Below, in pieces: positions 32,640 to 43,439 of a stretch of 64,000 bases of DNA. A model generated the notes under the pieces. That model was not told the DNA's origin. It was given only the letters and a program-made list of their open reading frames with translations, and searched no databases. A program made the position numbers and the translations under genes. Location of the stretch: assembly GCA_963691655.1 (NCBI GenBank), contig OY829326.1:55359776-55423775 (forward strand). The letters run 5' to 3'. This DNA comes from Toxonevra muliebris (taxonomy: Eukaryota; Arthropoda; Insecta; Diptera; Pallopteridae). Within the stretch, counting starts at the first letter, position 1. Each line of letters opens with the position of its first letter.

Positions 32640-34026
32640 CATGATAACAAGTGTTAGTTTTATTATTCTATATTATTTTTCTTAAAAAAATATTTACACA
32701 GTCAAGATTTATTTTTATTAGCTTACGACGTGCGTGTTAGGGTAAAAGATCCTTTTTGAAACTATATTTTTTTTTTTAGATTTATATTTTTTTGTAGATA
32801 GAGATACTTATATGAAGAAATTATTGATTGTGATTATTTATATATGATTTTTGGAAAAATTTCTACCACTGTGGTGTGGTTGACAAGTGCCCGCATACTC
32901 ATGTGACAGACAGGTTCTAAGTGCTGATTTGTGGCGATCCTGCTGAGTTTGTTGAGAGATTTCAAACTCTGAAAAAAATCTAAAATAATCAAAATACATC
33001 AAACGCCAATTCTCAAACTATTAGTTTAGAGATAGTATCCTTCTCCAGATACTTTTTTAGACTTTCATATCATATTTAAATCTGGAGTATTTTTTTACTA
33101 GCAATTCTAGAATTCTAAGGTATTTTTGTGTATTTTTATTATCATTTGCAAGTACTTTATGTTAGTTTTATACCTTCCACATTTCATTTACCATTAACTT
33201 TATCTACAAGGATTAATCTCATTTTTGTCATACATTTTCATATAATATTGACAATTGTATGTCAAAATAAATACAATTGTTGAAGCATTTTAATGTACAC
33301 ATATCTCGAAATCTCGTTTATCATATATACCTGATCTTAAGCTGGAATAATCGCAATTCTGTAAAGATTCTGATGAAATGCTATTCGTTTTCGATGGCAG
33401 GACAAGCAAGATTTAGATAGCAATCAATATTCAGACGAATAAACAATTCTATTTAGAAGTATGTCTCATCAGTCTTAAGTATTTTTTTTAGATTCTTATC
33501 AGATTTTTTGATGAAATGTTTCAGTTTTTCAGATGTCCTTTTTGTATTAGTGGGCAAGAGTAGGATTTAGATTGCAATCAATATTTAGTAAACAAACAGT
33601 ATATGCGAAAAGTAGGCAAGTATGAGCTTAAGTAGCAGTATTTTTAAATTCTTCTTTCTTAGATTTTTATCAACATATTTTAATACTTTCATTTCAGTTT
33701 CCTTTTTTACAGTTTCAAATTACTTGATTTTTTTATCTTGAAAGATTCACATCTGCCCTGATAAGTATTCCATTCTCTTCTAAACTTATTGTCAAACATA
33801 TCTAAATGAATTCTCATTTGTCTAAATTAATGGGAAAAGGTTATTGTTTTTTGTTAATTCCCTTTTTTGTAGACCATTGTGATTAGGTTCTATGTAGTTG
33901 AGATCGGTTATCGATTACTATTAAAATATTTTGAAATTTTTTATTGGAATTTAATATTACTTTGCTCGTTTTTTGAGTAATTTCAACCAACTACGCCGAT
34001 ATGTTTACCCACCCCTTCTTCTCCAG
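32640..34026. other. Probable intronic sequence upstream of the 34.0 kb exon
   Basis: T-rich, non-coding. It ends in a pyrimidine tract ACCCACCCCTTCTTCTCCAG at 34,007-34,026, a strong 3' splice site. No preceding exon was identified, so the intron is either long or its upstream exon lies outside recognisable sequence. Confidence 0.45.
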
Positions 34027-34252
34027 TTTGGTTAACTACAAATGGGGGGACTTGAAAGTTGTGACAACTGGCTATCAAAGGTTTGGTGCTACCAATTTCA
34101 CTGATTCCTGGCAAGGTATTAATTGTGGTGATTTCTATATTCAAGTTGGACGCAACGTACTTCAAGATGGAGTTGAATCTGCCAACAGAACAATCGATTT
34201 TTGGTTCAACCAGATGAAAATAGTTGTATACACTCCAGCTGCCAAAGAATAA
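34027..34252 (+). CDS. Candidate 3' terminal exon of an unrecognised, possibly secreted protein
   Basis: The best host-gene candidate in the window. After the acceptor CTTCTTCTCCAG, the exon opens in phase with LVNYKWGDLKVVTTGYQRFG, continues ATNFTDSWQGINCGDFYIQV and GRNVLQDGVESANRTIDFWF, and ends IVVYTPAAKE with TAA at 34,250. The composition is balanced, unlike the Phe/Lys/Asn-rich noise frames nearby. Two N-glycosylation sequons (NFT, NRT) fit an extracellular or lumenal protein. AATAAA follows 107 bases after the stop. An in-frame ATG at 34,001 would give 83 codons as a single-exon gene, but it lies inside the pyrimidine tract, and in that frame a TGA lies a few codons upstream, which suits an intron better. 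I do not recognise the family. A minus-strand frame overlaps (33,983-34,261) but has no splice or poly(A) support. Confidence 0.6.
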
Positions 34253-34358
34253 ACCTTTCAATCCATAGCAAAAAACTGTAACAAATTAAGTTATTCGATT
34301 CGCATTATTTTTTCATAATGACAATAATAACATCAGACATCAGTCGGTTTTTGTTTGA

Positions 34359-34364
34359 ATAAAA
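34359..34364 (+). promoter_or_regulatory. Poly(A) signal AATAAA for the 34.0 kb exon
   Basis: Canonical hexamer 107 bases downstream of the stop at 34,250-34,252, a normal 3' UTR length for a fly gene. Confidence 0.5.
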
Positions 34365-34369
34365 AGCAA

Positions 34370-36180
34370 AAACGTTTAACTCCTGCTAAATTCTATCCGC
34401 ACAAACGTGCTGTTGGGCTTTGAAATATTAAATAATATCAGGGAATTATGGGGAACACGATACGCTTATTAAGAAAAAAAATTCTGTGTAATATTCGAAA
34501 TATAAATAACAAAAGTTAGAAGGAAAATCATTTTTTTTTTTGTCGCACCACAAACGTATTTCACTGACCCCTGAAAGTATGCTTTATTTTTCTGTAAGAT
34601 TTTCTATGGCGTGATACTTTACTCTTACTTGTTGAATTTCTTTACCTACTTTGCTCTTTCAAAAATAATTGCATATTTTAAGGGTTGCTATTATGCCTCC
34701 TATTACCATAACTGCCAAGCGATTTATATAACAAAGTAAATATAAAATTGAAGAGCAAAAGATAAAAAATTCGACGATTATTTAAAATTTCTCAAAAGTA
34801 AAAAATAATTATAAATGTGTACATATTTTAATATATAAAAGAAAAAGGATCAAGATTACGATCTCTGCAGTGATCTTTCAAGCTCTTTAAGATTTTCAAG
34901 GAACCTGTAGCATTTATATAGAAAAAATTACAATAATAAGGAATTGCTAAAAAGTAATACTTTGTTATTTTAGTGTTTGCTTATAAAAACATGCACAAGC
35001 ATACAAATTAGATGTTTAAGAGATATAAAAATCCCAAAAGTAGAACCTCAAAGAAAAAAAAAACACTCACAACATTTCGTTTGTTATTTTAAAGAATTAT
35101 ATTTCATTCTTTGAAATACTTATGTGCCTATGCATGAAATACAAATAAGCGTAATTCAAGCATAAATCCTCGAAGATGAATTGCAATGAGAATTATTGGA
35201 AATAGGAAGAGTATGAAAGAAAGAAAGATCCTACGGTTGGAATGGTCAACCAATGTGACATGGTTGATTTGGTTTGATGCATTGGTGTTTTTGGGTTTCT
35301 TTATTTTCAGATATGCATAGAGGGCGTAATATTGGGTGATGTGTAAGTACTATATGGCATTATAAATACACTTTGCTGGTGGTAGCAAATAAAGATTCTT
35401 TACTTATGCATTAATGAATGCATTCATTAGAGCGTGTATATTTTTTTTCACTTTTTATGTGCATCAATTGAATTTTTAAAATTTTCATTTATGAGTTTGT
35501 TATTTTTTTTTTTTTTCAAAAGAAAGGAACAAATTTATGTATACAGGCATGACAAAAGTTATGAGGTAAAATAACACCATTTTGTTTGCTGAAATAACAT
35601 AATTTTAATGAGTTACGAATTTATAGTCATTGTTTGATATTTTAATGATTTTAAATATTTTTTTTTTTGTTACTTAAATCAATTTTATGGCATATATACA
35701 ATGTATTCAAAACTTGGGACTTATGTAAAGGTTCTCCAAAATAGATTTTGTGCACTAGAGATCATATTTAATATTAAACCAAAGTTGTTGATGGTATGAA
35801 AAATTTCCGTAGATATCGTGAACCAGTCTAAGTCTAGAAACTGTTGTCTTGGATTTGGCTCACACATGTTATCGGATGATAAAATAATAAGAAATGAATG
35901 TGAATGGATTGAATGGTAAAAAAAATAGAAGGGGGTATGAGGACATATGATTTTCATGAAAAATTCTCCATAATATTAAATTTCACCTTTATAGGAGTCT
36001 CTTTTCGATTTTGTACATAATTTCTTAAATTTTTAACTCTTCTGAACTGCACCATAAAGACTGCGCCGAATAAAATTGTCTGTTACATTTCTTCCTATAC
36101 TTTGCTACTGAAAGATTCAAATTCAAAAATTTGATAAGATACAAATTGCTTATATTCAATTAAAATATATTTAAATACAC
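34370..36180. other. No firm gene; one possible micro-exon
   Basis: AT-rich sequence. At 35,311-35,342 a 32-bp segment (ATATGCATAGAGGGCGTAAT, then ATTGGGTGATGT) is framed by TTTCTTTATTTTCAG and the donor GTAAGT. One frame stays open (ICIEGVILGDV). It is recorded as a candidate only. Confidence 0.25.
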
Positions 36181-36184
36181 AAAA

Positions 36185-36852
36185 ATGGAAAGCGAGCTGG
36201 TATCAAAATTATATCAAAATTGCCAAAGAAATAAGGACTAACCCTAAAACCATATCTCGCGTTATTTAACGCTTGAAGAAAGAACTGTATATTGATCGGA
36301 AGAAGGTTCTGGTAAAAAGAAAGGGGGAACATGATTGTGAGAAGGTAAAGAATGTGGTGACCATTCTGAAGAAAAACCCAAGCATATCGGGAAGGGAATT
36401 GGCTAGGAAGGCTGATCGCTCAGAAGCTTTCATGCGTAGGACTAAGAAGAAAGCTGGGCAGAAGACATACAAGGTGCAAAAAGTTCCGAATAGAAACGCC
36501 GTCAAGAATGAAACCGCACAACAACGAGCTAAAAAGCTAAAACAAGATTTTATTAAGAAATTCGAATGCTGCATAACAGATGACAAGAGTTACGTTTTAG
36601 CTGACTTTTCCCAGCTTCCTGAGCAGGAATTTTACACAGCCAATTCTCGGGGAAATGTCGCAGAAAAATTCAAAGCCCAAAAAATTTACAAAATTCCAAA
36701 GAAATTGGCAGGCAATTTGCAGTTGTGACAAAAAGAGCAGCTCATTCGTGACATCGGATACAATCAAAAGGCGAAACATATGTGAAAAAATGCTTGCAAA
36801 AGATTATTTACTTTTTTTTGGCTTGACCTCGCTTCATATTCTGAAAAATTAG
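36185..36852 (+). pseudogene. Tc1/mariner-superfamily transposase fragment (copy 2)
   Basis: Truncated relative of the 5.9 kb transposase. It starts near an ATG at 36,185. The first helix-turn-helix reads AKEIRTNPKTISRVI followed by a stop near 36,268. It then runs as one open frame from 36,273 to 36,728. That frame includes SGRELARKADRSEAFMRRTK, the shared block KTYKVQKVPNRNAVKN, and the first catalytic Asp region (CCITDDKSYVLADFSQLPEQ near 36,568-36,630). A frameshift follows IPKKLA; the continuation ICSCDKKSSSFVT is in another frame. The second Asp region (FFWLDLASYSEK) near 36,815 closes the similarity; the rest is missing. No TIRs were found. It shares the QKVP block with copies 1 and 3 but is clearly diverged from copy 1. 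Confidence 0.85.
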
Positions 36853-36859
36853 AGCTTTT

Positions 36860-37300
36860 TGTTGAAAATAATTCTTGGTTTCTCATTTTTTTTTCAAATC
36901 TAAAAATAATTTTCAAATTAAAATACTTTAGTTTATAAAAATCGGACTACTGGTTAAAAAGATTTCATCATTTTTGTAGCGAACAATTTTATACGGCGCA
37001 GTTTCAATTTTTGAAATTCTATTTAAAAATCGAAAAGACACTCCCATCAAGATGTTATTTTGAAAATAGTACATGCCTCTTTCACTCTTATTAACTCCCT
37101 TTTGTCTCTTTTTACAAATTTAATCGCTTCTAGAGCGCTATTTGGTATTGGAAAAATTTTACATTATTTTGCAAAAAGTTTTGCTTTTTATTGCCTTTCA
37201 AATAAATCTAAATTTGCAAAGATCCGATAGTGTATATTATTTTTAATAAATTTTTAAACTTTTTAAATTCTAAGCCATGGCGAAACTTAAAAAAAAAAAT
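36860..37300. other. No gene seen
   Basis: AT-rich spacer between the mariner fragment and the R1-family repeat copy. Confidence 0.55.
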
Positions 37301-37303
37301 TGG

Positions 37304-37908
37304 TTGTGTATTAACGAACAGAAGGTAGAAGTGAAACTTCTTGTGAACTAAACGAAACACAAGCAAATTAAATTTTTCAATTGCTAAATTTTTTACTTCA
37401 TTGGCTTGTGTTTTTTTATTTCATTTGCTTGTTATTAGCTTGTGCTTCGTTTAGTTCACAAGAAGTTTCACTTCTGCCTTCTGTTCGTTAATACACAACC
37501 AATTTTTTTTTGGATTAATGCTAGAACAAAAATTGCAACTCTGTACCGGTAATGTCGATGACAATTGTAGCGAACTCTTTTTGTGTGCGACATCTTCATG
37601 TAATTCCTTGAGCATTTGCGCCATCTGTATGTGAAATGTATAACTGTCATAAACTTTAAGATGGCGACGCTACACATTGTTCTTTCTGCCATAGACGTGT
37701 GTGTGTGTAATTAATATGTTATATTGAATTAAAACTATTTATGAATCGTTTATTATATAGTTTGCTCGTGAATTCAGTTACGGAATATTGATATTTAGCC
37801 CCTCATGCACATTGCTCGACAAAATTATGTCGCATTGCAAACTTACGCGCGACGTCACATCCGGTTGGTTTTACTTTAGGACAAAAGAAAAGAAGTTTCA
37901 CTTCAAAA
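37304..37908 (+). mobile_element. Dispersed repeat family R1, copy 2
   Basis: Same orientation and nearly the same sequence as 16,536-17,117. It has a 195-bp hairpin (37,304-37,498; arms of about 63 bp, outer bases GGTTGTGTATTAACGAAC), then the shared tail containing CTCTGTACCGGTAA, TTTGCGCCATCTGTATGTG, AAGATGGCGACGCTACAC and TTACGCGCGA, ending AAGAAGTTTCACTTC at 37,890-37,904. This copy retains about 31 bp (around CGTCACATCCGGTTGG) missing from copy 1. It is not surrounded by foldback arms, so the family moves, or moved, on its own. Confidence 0.85.
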
Positions 37909-37909
37909 A

Positions 37910-38860
37910 GTTCTTGACTTGATTAACCTAGAAAATATGACAACAAAGTAACCTAGTAAGTTCTGTCTTGCGGACTAGCACTTCCTCTTTCAAAATCCAA
38001 AGTCACAACCCATGCCCAACAAGTTTCTTTTTGTCGCACAGTTTAACTAACATCTGTGTGACTTTTCCACATTTTATTTTTTTTGTTTATAATAAATCTC
38101 ATCAAAGTATTAACTCAACTTTCTGTGAATTTTCTGCATTTATACATCTTTAAGAATATATCTTAGTGCTTAAAATATAATTAAGTATTTAAAATTTCCA
38201 AGAATTTTTCTTGTGTCAGCTTCGGCGCAGTAAAATTAGTAACTTCGGTACATTAAAATAAATAAGTCACTCTAACAATTTCTTCTTAGAATAATATTAT
38301 TTTTACACATTTACATTCCCTCATAAATATTTTACAATTTTCATTAAAGAAACCTTTCTATACATCTCTAAGTGGTTTTATTACTTTCTCAAATGTACCT
38401 ATACTATTAATCTATTCCTTCATTTATTGATTGAATATACTTTCTTAGCTATATTGATTCATACAATAATTTCAAAAAATTAAATAACCCGAACGATAAT
38501 TGCTGCAATTTAATACAATTCCCAAAAATTAGAACAACAAAAGAATAGAAAATGAGCCATGAATTCATTTCATTTCAATCATACAATCAATCAAAAAGGA
38601 TATGACGACACGCAAAAAGGATGTGCAGAAGATCTGTATCAGATCAAATAAACAAAACCAAAAAAAAAAAACAAAAAAAAACTCAAACTCAATCAAAATC
38701 ACAAGAAAGCTAAAAAACAATAAAAATATTTACAAAATAGATATGGGGGAAAAACACTCACAGCAGGTATCGCATTACAAACGCATACACAATTAAATTG
38801 CGCGTTTCCATGAGGTAATATTTTGGGGATATGTATATAATAAACCAATACTCTTAGTGT
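37910..38860. other. No gene seen
   Basis: AT-rich sequence. A Lys/Asn-rich frame at 38,602-38,796 is an A-run artefact. Confidence 0.55.
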
Positions 38861-38869
38861 TGGTTGTAA

Positions 38870-39124
38870 TTGAAAGCGAATCCTGTCAATAGACGCCAAA
38901 TGCAATTTACAACATATGTCGCTCTTGTTGCTGCTGCACGATTAAAATTGGCTCAAAGAACATGTCAATATGTGAGAGAAAGATTTATTGATGACGATCA
39001 CGAAAAAAATAAATTTAATTTAGAAATTTTAGAAAAAAAAAATAAAAATGTGTCTATTGCTAATCCTTACCATGATTTTGTCCTTTTTTATATAATCTTG
39101 TGTATGTATAATTTCAAGACGTGA
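38870..39124 (+). CDS. Weak candidate coding segment, unrecognised
   Basis: An 84-codon frame. Residues about 8-50 (RRQMQFTTYVALVAAARLKL, then AQRTCQYVRERFIDDDHEKN) have a mixed, protein-like composition, unlike the noise frames around it. The C-terminal third turns Lys/Asn-rich and then Phe/Ile-rich. An AG lies just upstream (GTCAATAG near 38,892), so it could be an exon, a transposon remnant or chance. No family is recognised and no poly(A) signal was tied to it. Confidence 0.25.
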   Translation: MKANPVNRRQMQFTTYVALVAAARLKLAQRTCQYVRERFIDDDHEKNKFNLEILEKKNKNVSIANPYHDFVLFYIILCMYNFKT

Positions 39125-39410
39125 AAAGGATGAGGATATGCTATTACGCCAATTTTATTTTATTTTTATTTTTCTTGGTTTTTAAAAGCAAATGTAATTT
39201 GTATAGAAATAAATATATAGATGTGTCTGAATTTTTGATGAAAAGGATATCAATTTACAAAAGCTAGAAAAAGCTAAAGCTGATATTTTAATTGTGAAGA
39301 GAAATAATTTTGTTGTTGGCATAACTAGAAAAACTAGCAAGAAAAAAAAATAAAACAAATAATAATGTATTTAATTCATATGGGATTTTATTATAAAAAA
39401 TATGGTCCCT

Positions 39411-39513
39411 GGACATAACGCCCACGGCCATAACGCCCAAACTTTTTGGGCGTTATGACCGCCCTAGAAATGGCCATAACGCCCAAAATAATTTTGGGCG
39501 CCTTGACCGCCCC
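39411..39513. repeat. Tandem GC-rich hairpins (ATAACGCCC/GGGCGTTAT)
   Basis: A GC-rich island in AT-rich DNA. Unit one, from 39,427, reads GGCCATAACGCCCAAAC and folds back onto TTTGGGCGTTATGACCGCCC. Unit two, from 39,472, reads GGCCATAACGCCCAAAA and folds back onto TTTTGGGCGCCTTGACCGCC. A lead-in GGACATAACGCCCAC precedes at 39,411. Each unit of about 42-45 bp is itself a stem-loop. It has the look of a MITE terminus or a structured satellite; no partner end was found nearby. Confidence 0.8.
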
Positions 39514-39539
39514 GAAAAAGGTCGTAACACTAAAATTCC

Positions 39540-41840
39540 ACTAAAATAACATTAAAATTTCAAAAGTAAAACGAAACCAAATTTTCATGTATTACAAAAT
39601 GCAGCTTTATTTCAGGCTTTTTCACAAATTAGTTTTCTGAAATAAAAGTCTTCAATTTTTTTCGACATTAGTATGAAAGCGAATGGGTAAACCTATAAAA
39701 AAAACAAAAGGGAAAATATGCTCATAAAGAAAATGGGAATGGCATGGAAATGAGAGCCTCATCTGAAATATTTTTACAAAAATAGATCAAGATCTTGATT
39801 GGCCGCCGGCGAAAAATTTTTACAAAAATAAAGAAAAAATGAAAATATTTTAAGAAAATCTCGCGATATTCTTATTGGATTTGAATACTGAAGTATATAA
39901 ATTGAATATGAAAGATATATAGAAATTTCGTTTATTTAGAAGTAATTTTTGCTTTAGGGCAGACTGCGTACTCCATATCCTGACGTTGGTCGGGATCAAG
40001 TCATACAAGTTTTTCCTCATTTTTTTTTCTATCGGCTCTATAATGAACGTTGCCTTGCAAAGTTCCAATGTCTGATTTCCCAAAAACTCTTTAAGTTAAG
40101 AAATCAAAATTCAATATATTTGAAGAAACTTTGGATTTGGGGTTTTTTAATGACAGAGAAATTAAAATCTTCTTAAGTTTTCATTTTAACCGCTAGTGAA
40201 ATGAAGTATTCATTTTTTTTGGTAAAAAAAAGACTATTTAGTAAACTAGTCGGAAGCCACACTCACTAAATTGTGTTCTTTGAAAATATCTCATTAAAAA
40301 CACTCTTGGTTTGCTTTATCCATATTCGGAAGACGTACATACATATTTATAGCTACGATTATTAACTATTAAAATTCCCCGCTAAAGTTTTAAATTACTC
40401 AATTTCCTCAAAGTAAATGTGGGACAAAAAAAAATGACAAGGTTAAAAATATTGACAAAATAATTGCACAACAGGATAACAATTTCATTGTCAATAGCAA
40501 CATGATCTTTCAGAGTTTTTTTTTTTTATAAATTGGTTAATGCATTTGAGAACATAAAAAGCCTAATAAGATTTCATTTAAAGAAAATCTATAAATAAAG
40601 AAAAGGTACTGACAGTTTGGCGTGCCGCAATTATAGAAAGATCCAACAAAACACATGACATGAAAGGAAATTTTTTAAGAAAAACTCGAACTACTTACTT
40701 ACTTACTATGTACTTTTGTATGTGTAGTTGAAATCAAAAGATCGGATTAAATATTTTGTAAGCAAATGCTCAAAATAATTACACAACAGCACGTAATAAA
40801 GTGTAACCATAATAAACAATAAACATCCCGAAACACATATATAAGCATTATACTTACCTTATTCTATAGATCTTTGTGTTAACACTAAACCAACTTTAAG
40901 GAGGCGACAACAAACCTATGTACATACATCCCCATGAACTGGATTTATATTTCAAACACTCAGCTCTATCACAAAATAATTGATGTCGATCAACAGAATG
41001 AAAAAATGAACAAATTAGCACAGTGAATTGTGCAGGAGGGAGTTTCTTTGATGGTGAGATTATTAACTATTCTTCTTTTCTAATTTTTGGCGCGAAATTA
41101 CATAAATGTCTTTTTTTTTGTTTTTATTTATTGTATGTAGCTGTAGAAAAATTTGCGTCTATGGTCAAGAGCGTAAATCTCGTAGATTTAAATAAGTGAC
41201 GGTCTGTATTTGTATTTTTTTTAAACGCACATAAAAAATAAAATAAAAAGCGGTAATAGGACAGCTTCTTTTTTTTTTTTGTAAACACGTTAATCGTATA
41301 CGAATAAAAGAGCTTAACGCGTTTTTTACTAAAGTGCAAGTTTGTCCATCACTGATTTAGTCAAGCGCAAGAAAAAATCTTTGAGTTTTGAAGTTGTAAT
41401 CGGTATCACTGATCTTAAAAACTTTTGACTAAGCTTTCATCACAGGATGTTAGATAAAATTCGTTTTCAAATTCCATTCTAAAACTTTAGATATTTATGC
41501 TCAACAGAAGTCTCTAAAGTTTAAAGTGTTTTCTTTCAGATGAAGAATACCACATTTTATAATTATGCAAGTTTTTACATTAAAGATTTAATTTAATTCT
41601 TTAAAAAATTGTTAGAGCTGAAGACCACAGCTTATTCCATTATTAAATTAAGGCTTAACTTTAAATAAAATTTTAGGTTATAACTAACAGTGCCAAATAA
41701 ACAATTGCGAAAGTGCATTGCCGGCACACTTTAATTTAGTGCTGATTAAATGTCTGCAAACAATGTTATTATATTAACTTGCATGACTATTAGTTTAAAA
41801 AAAACTGCAAGCCAAATTCTAAAATATTGTTATAGAGGTT
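39540..41840. other. No gene seen
   Basis: AT-rich sequence with poly-T and poly-A tracts (for example near 40,520 and 41,268). Short minus-strand frames at 39,850-40,083 and 41,124-41,339 have no support. Confidence 0.55.
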
Positions 41841-41849
41841 AGTATTGAT

Positions 41850-43075
41850 TGTACCGTGACCTGTAAGATCTATTGTACGTCCCTCTTCTATATCTAGTCT
41901 AATCTGCCTAGAGTACCGCAACCAGTTCAGTCTTCCTTAGGAATTTGAGTACTGTGCCCGAATGATTTCTCTTCCGCATTGCAGAACCTACATATTAACC
42001 TTCCCTCAGTACCTATTTTACAGAGTTGGTCGCGAAGCCGTCAGAATGCCAGCTAATACATATCTATTTTTATTATAGTTACCTAGAAACACTTTGGATT
42101 GCCTTAATCCCGGAAAATTGGTGAAGAGTTCTTGCCTCTTTTTTATCTATTCCTGCCTGAGTACTTCCCTGATTACACTGTCTCCTTTTCCACAAAAAGG
42201 TTCAGGTCTCATGAATACGATCACTGCCCCCTTTGTAGCAAGCCAGTCTGTTTGTTTGATCCCTTCTATTGCTGCATGTCTAGGGACCCGACATAGAGCG
42301 ACTTTATTGTTGTTTTTCATGAACCTTACAAGGTTTAGGAAACGGAGTCGACGGATTTGGAGATTGGGGCATTCACAGAGAAAATAGTGATGAATTCATG
42401 TTCTTCTTCGCAGCTTCTACTGTAGTTTGGTGCTACGACTCCAATTCTCAAGGCCATTCCGCCAATAGCACCAAAACCTCTGGGTACTTCAGCTAGAAAT
42501 CGAGTTTGTTTTCTCTCTAAACAGAGAAAGTTCTGAGTTCTTTTCTTATCAAGAGAAGGCCATAAGCTTCGGGCTTGCCAGGATTTAGACTTGATTTCAC
42601 GATTCCTATTGGTATATTTAATGACATCGGTTCATATTCAGGATCTCAGGCTGCTCCCATTCTCGCTAGTTCATCAGCTTTTTCGTTTCCTATATCCGGG
42701 AGCCCAGCTGAGTTTGATTTGATTTATTTCCTTAAGTGCGTTAAAGCAGGTACTTTGATTGCTGCTTGGCTGCCCACAAAGATAAGAATCTTTGAGGGCT
42801 CCAGGTTTCTTGTGATGATGCTTTGCGCAGCTTTATCGAGAGCGAGAATCTCTGTTTGAAAGGCATTACAGTAATCAGGAAGTGTATAAGACTCCATGAT
42901 TTTTAGTGAATCGCAAAAAACTTCGAAACCAACACCCTTTTTCACTTTAGACCCATCAGTATAGAACTGAAGTTCGTTGCTGGTAATAGCCGCGTTATCT
43001 TTCCATTCCTGTCTGCTGGGTATGATGGTCAAGAAGTTACTTTCTACTATCACTTGTGGATACACTTGGAACATA
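41850..43075 (-). pseudogene. RNase H-type LINE relic
   Basis: Minus-strand 3' part of a LINE ORF2. It begins with an open run from about 43,074, reading ELQFYTDGSKVKKGVGFEVF, then SYTLPDYCNAFQTEILALDK, then ILIFVGSQAAIK. This is the RNase H fold, with the first catalytic Asp in YTDGSK and the Glu in TEILAL both kept. The usual third-motif Asp (DSQAA) is replaced by Gly (VGSQAA). After a stop near 42,724 the frame continues with GNEKADELARM (near 42,690-42,660), the end of RNase H. A poor C-terminal region follows, with multiple stops, down to about 41,850. The reverse transcriptase half is absent. The relic is GC-richer than its flanks. Confidence 0.8.
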
Positions 43076-43085
43076 TCTCTTCCTT

Positions 43086-43190
43086 GCCGCCTTGGTGGCC
43101 AAGTGGTAAAGTGCTAGTCTAGAGTCCAAACGGTGTATATAAACCAAATTTGTCTGGATCAAAAGAAAATAATAAAAAAAAGGACAACAG
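43086..43190 (+). mobile_element. tRNA-like SINE head, partial
   Basis: GCCTTGGTGGCCAAGTGGTA followed by AAGTGCTAGTC contains TGGCCAAGTGG, which fits the RNA polymerase III A-box consensus TRGYNNARNNG. It resembles the heads of the two SINE copies at 51.0 and 54.3 kb (GTGCTAGTC against GTGCCAGACTC). No clear B box follows, and the block ends in an A-rich stretch. It is probably a truncated SINE rather than a tRNA gene. Confidence 0.45.
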
Positions 43191-43199
43191 TAAGTTACT

Positions 43200-43435
43200 A
43201 TTATTCTGAATCGGTGTTGGAAAAATCCTCACTGGCTTGTGTAAAATCTTCATATTCAAATAATTTGGGTTGATCTAAGGTATCTGCAATATTGCCTATA
43301 ATTCTGCAGTCCATCGTAATCGAGATACAAATTTTTCAGCTTCATCTATGAACAAAACCGGTTACTAAATTCCATTTGAAAACTTAGGAAATTATAATTT
43401 CTTTTCAGGAAAGTTTCAGGTCAATAAAGTAATTT
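43200..43435. other. No gene seen
   Basis: Spacer of mixed composition between the SINE head and the AGAGTC array; no motif recognised. Confidence 0.5.
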
Positions 43436-43439
43436 TTTC

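Noticed and set aside
33983..34261. 92-codon frame on the minus strand opposite the 34 kb exon
   Set aside because: It is the antisense shadow of the plus-strand exon, which alone has an acceptor, stop and poly(A) signal.
38602..38796. Lys/Asn/Gln-rich small protein
   Set aside because: Derived from A-rich low-complexity DNA; no supporting signals.
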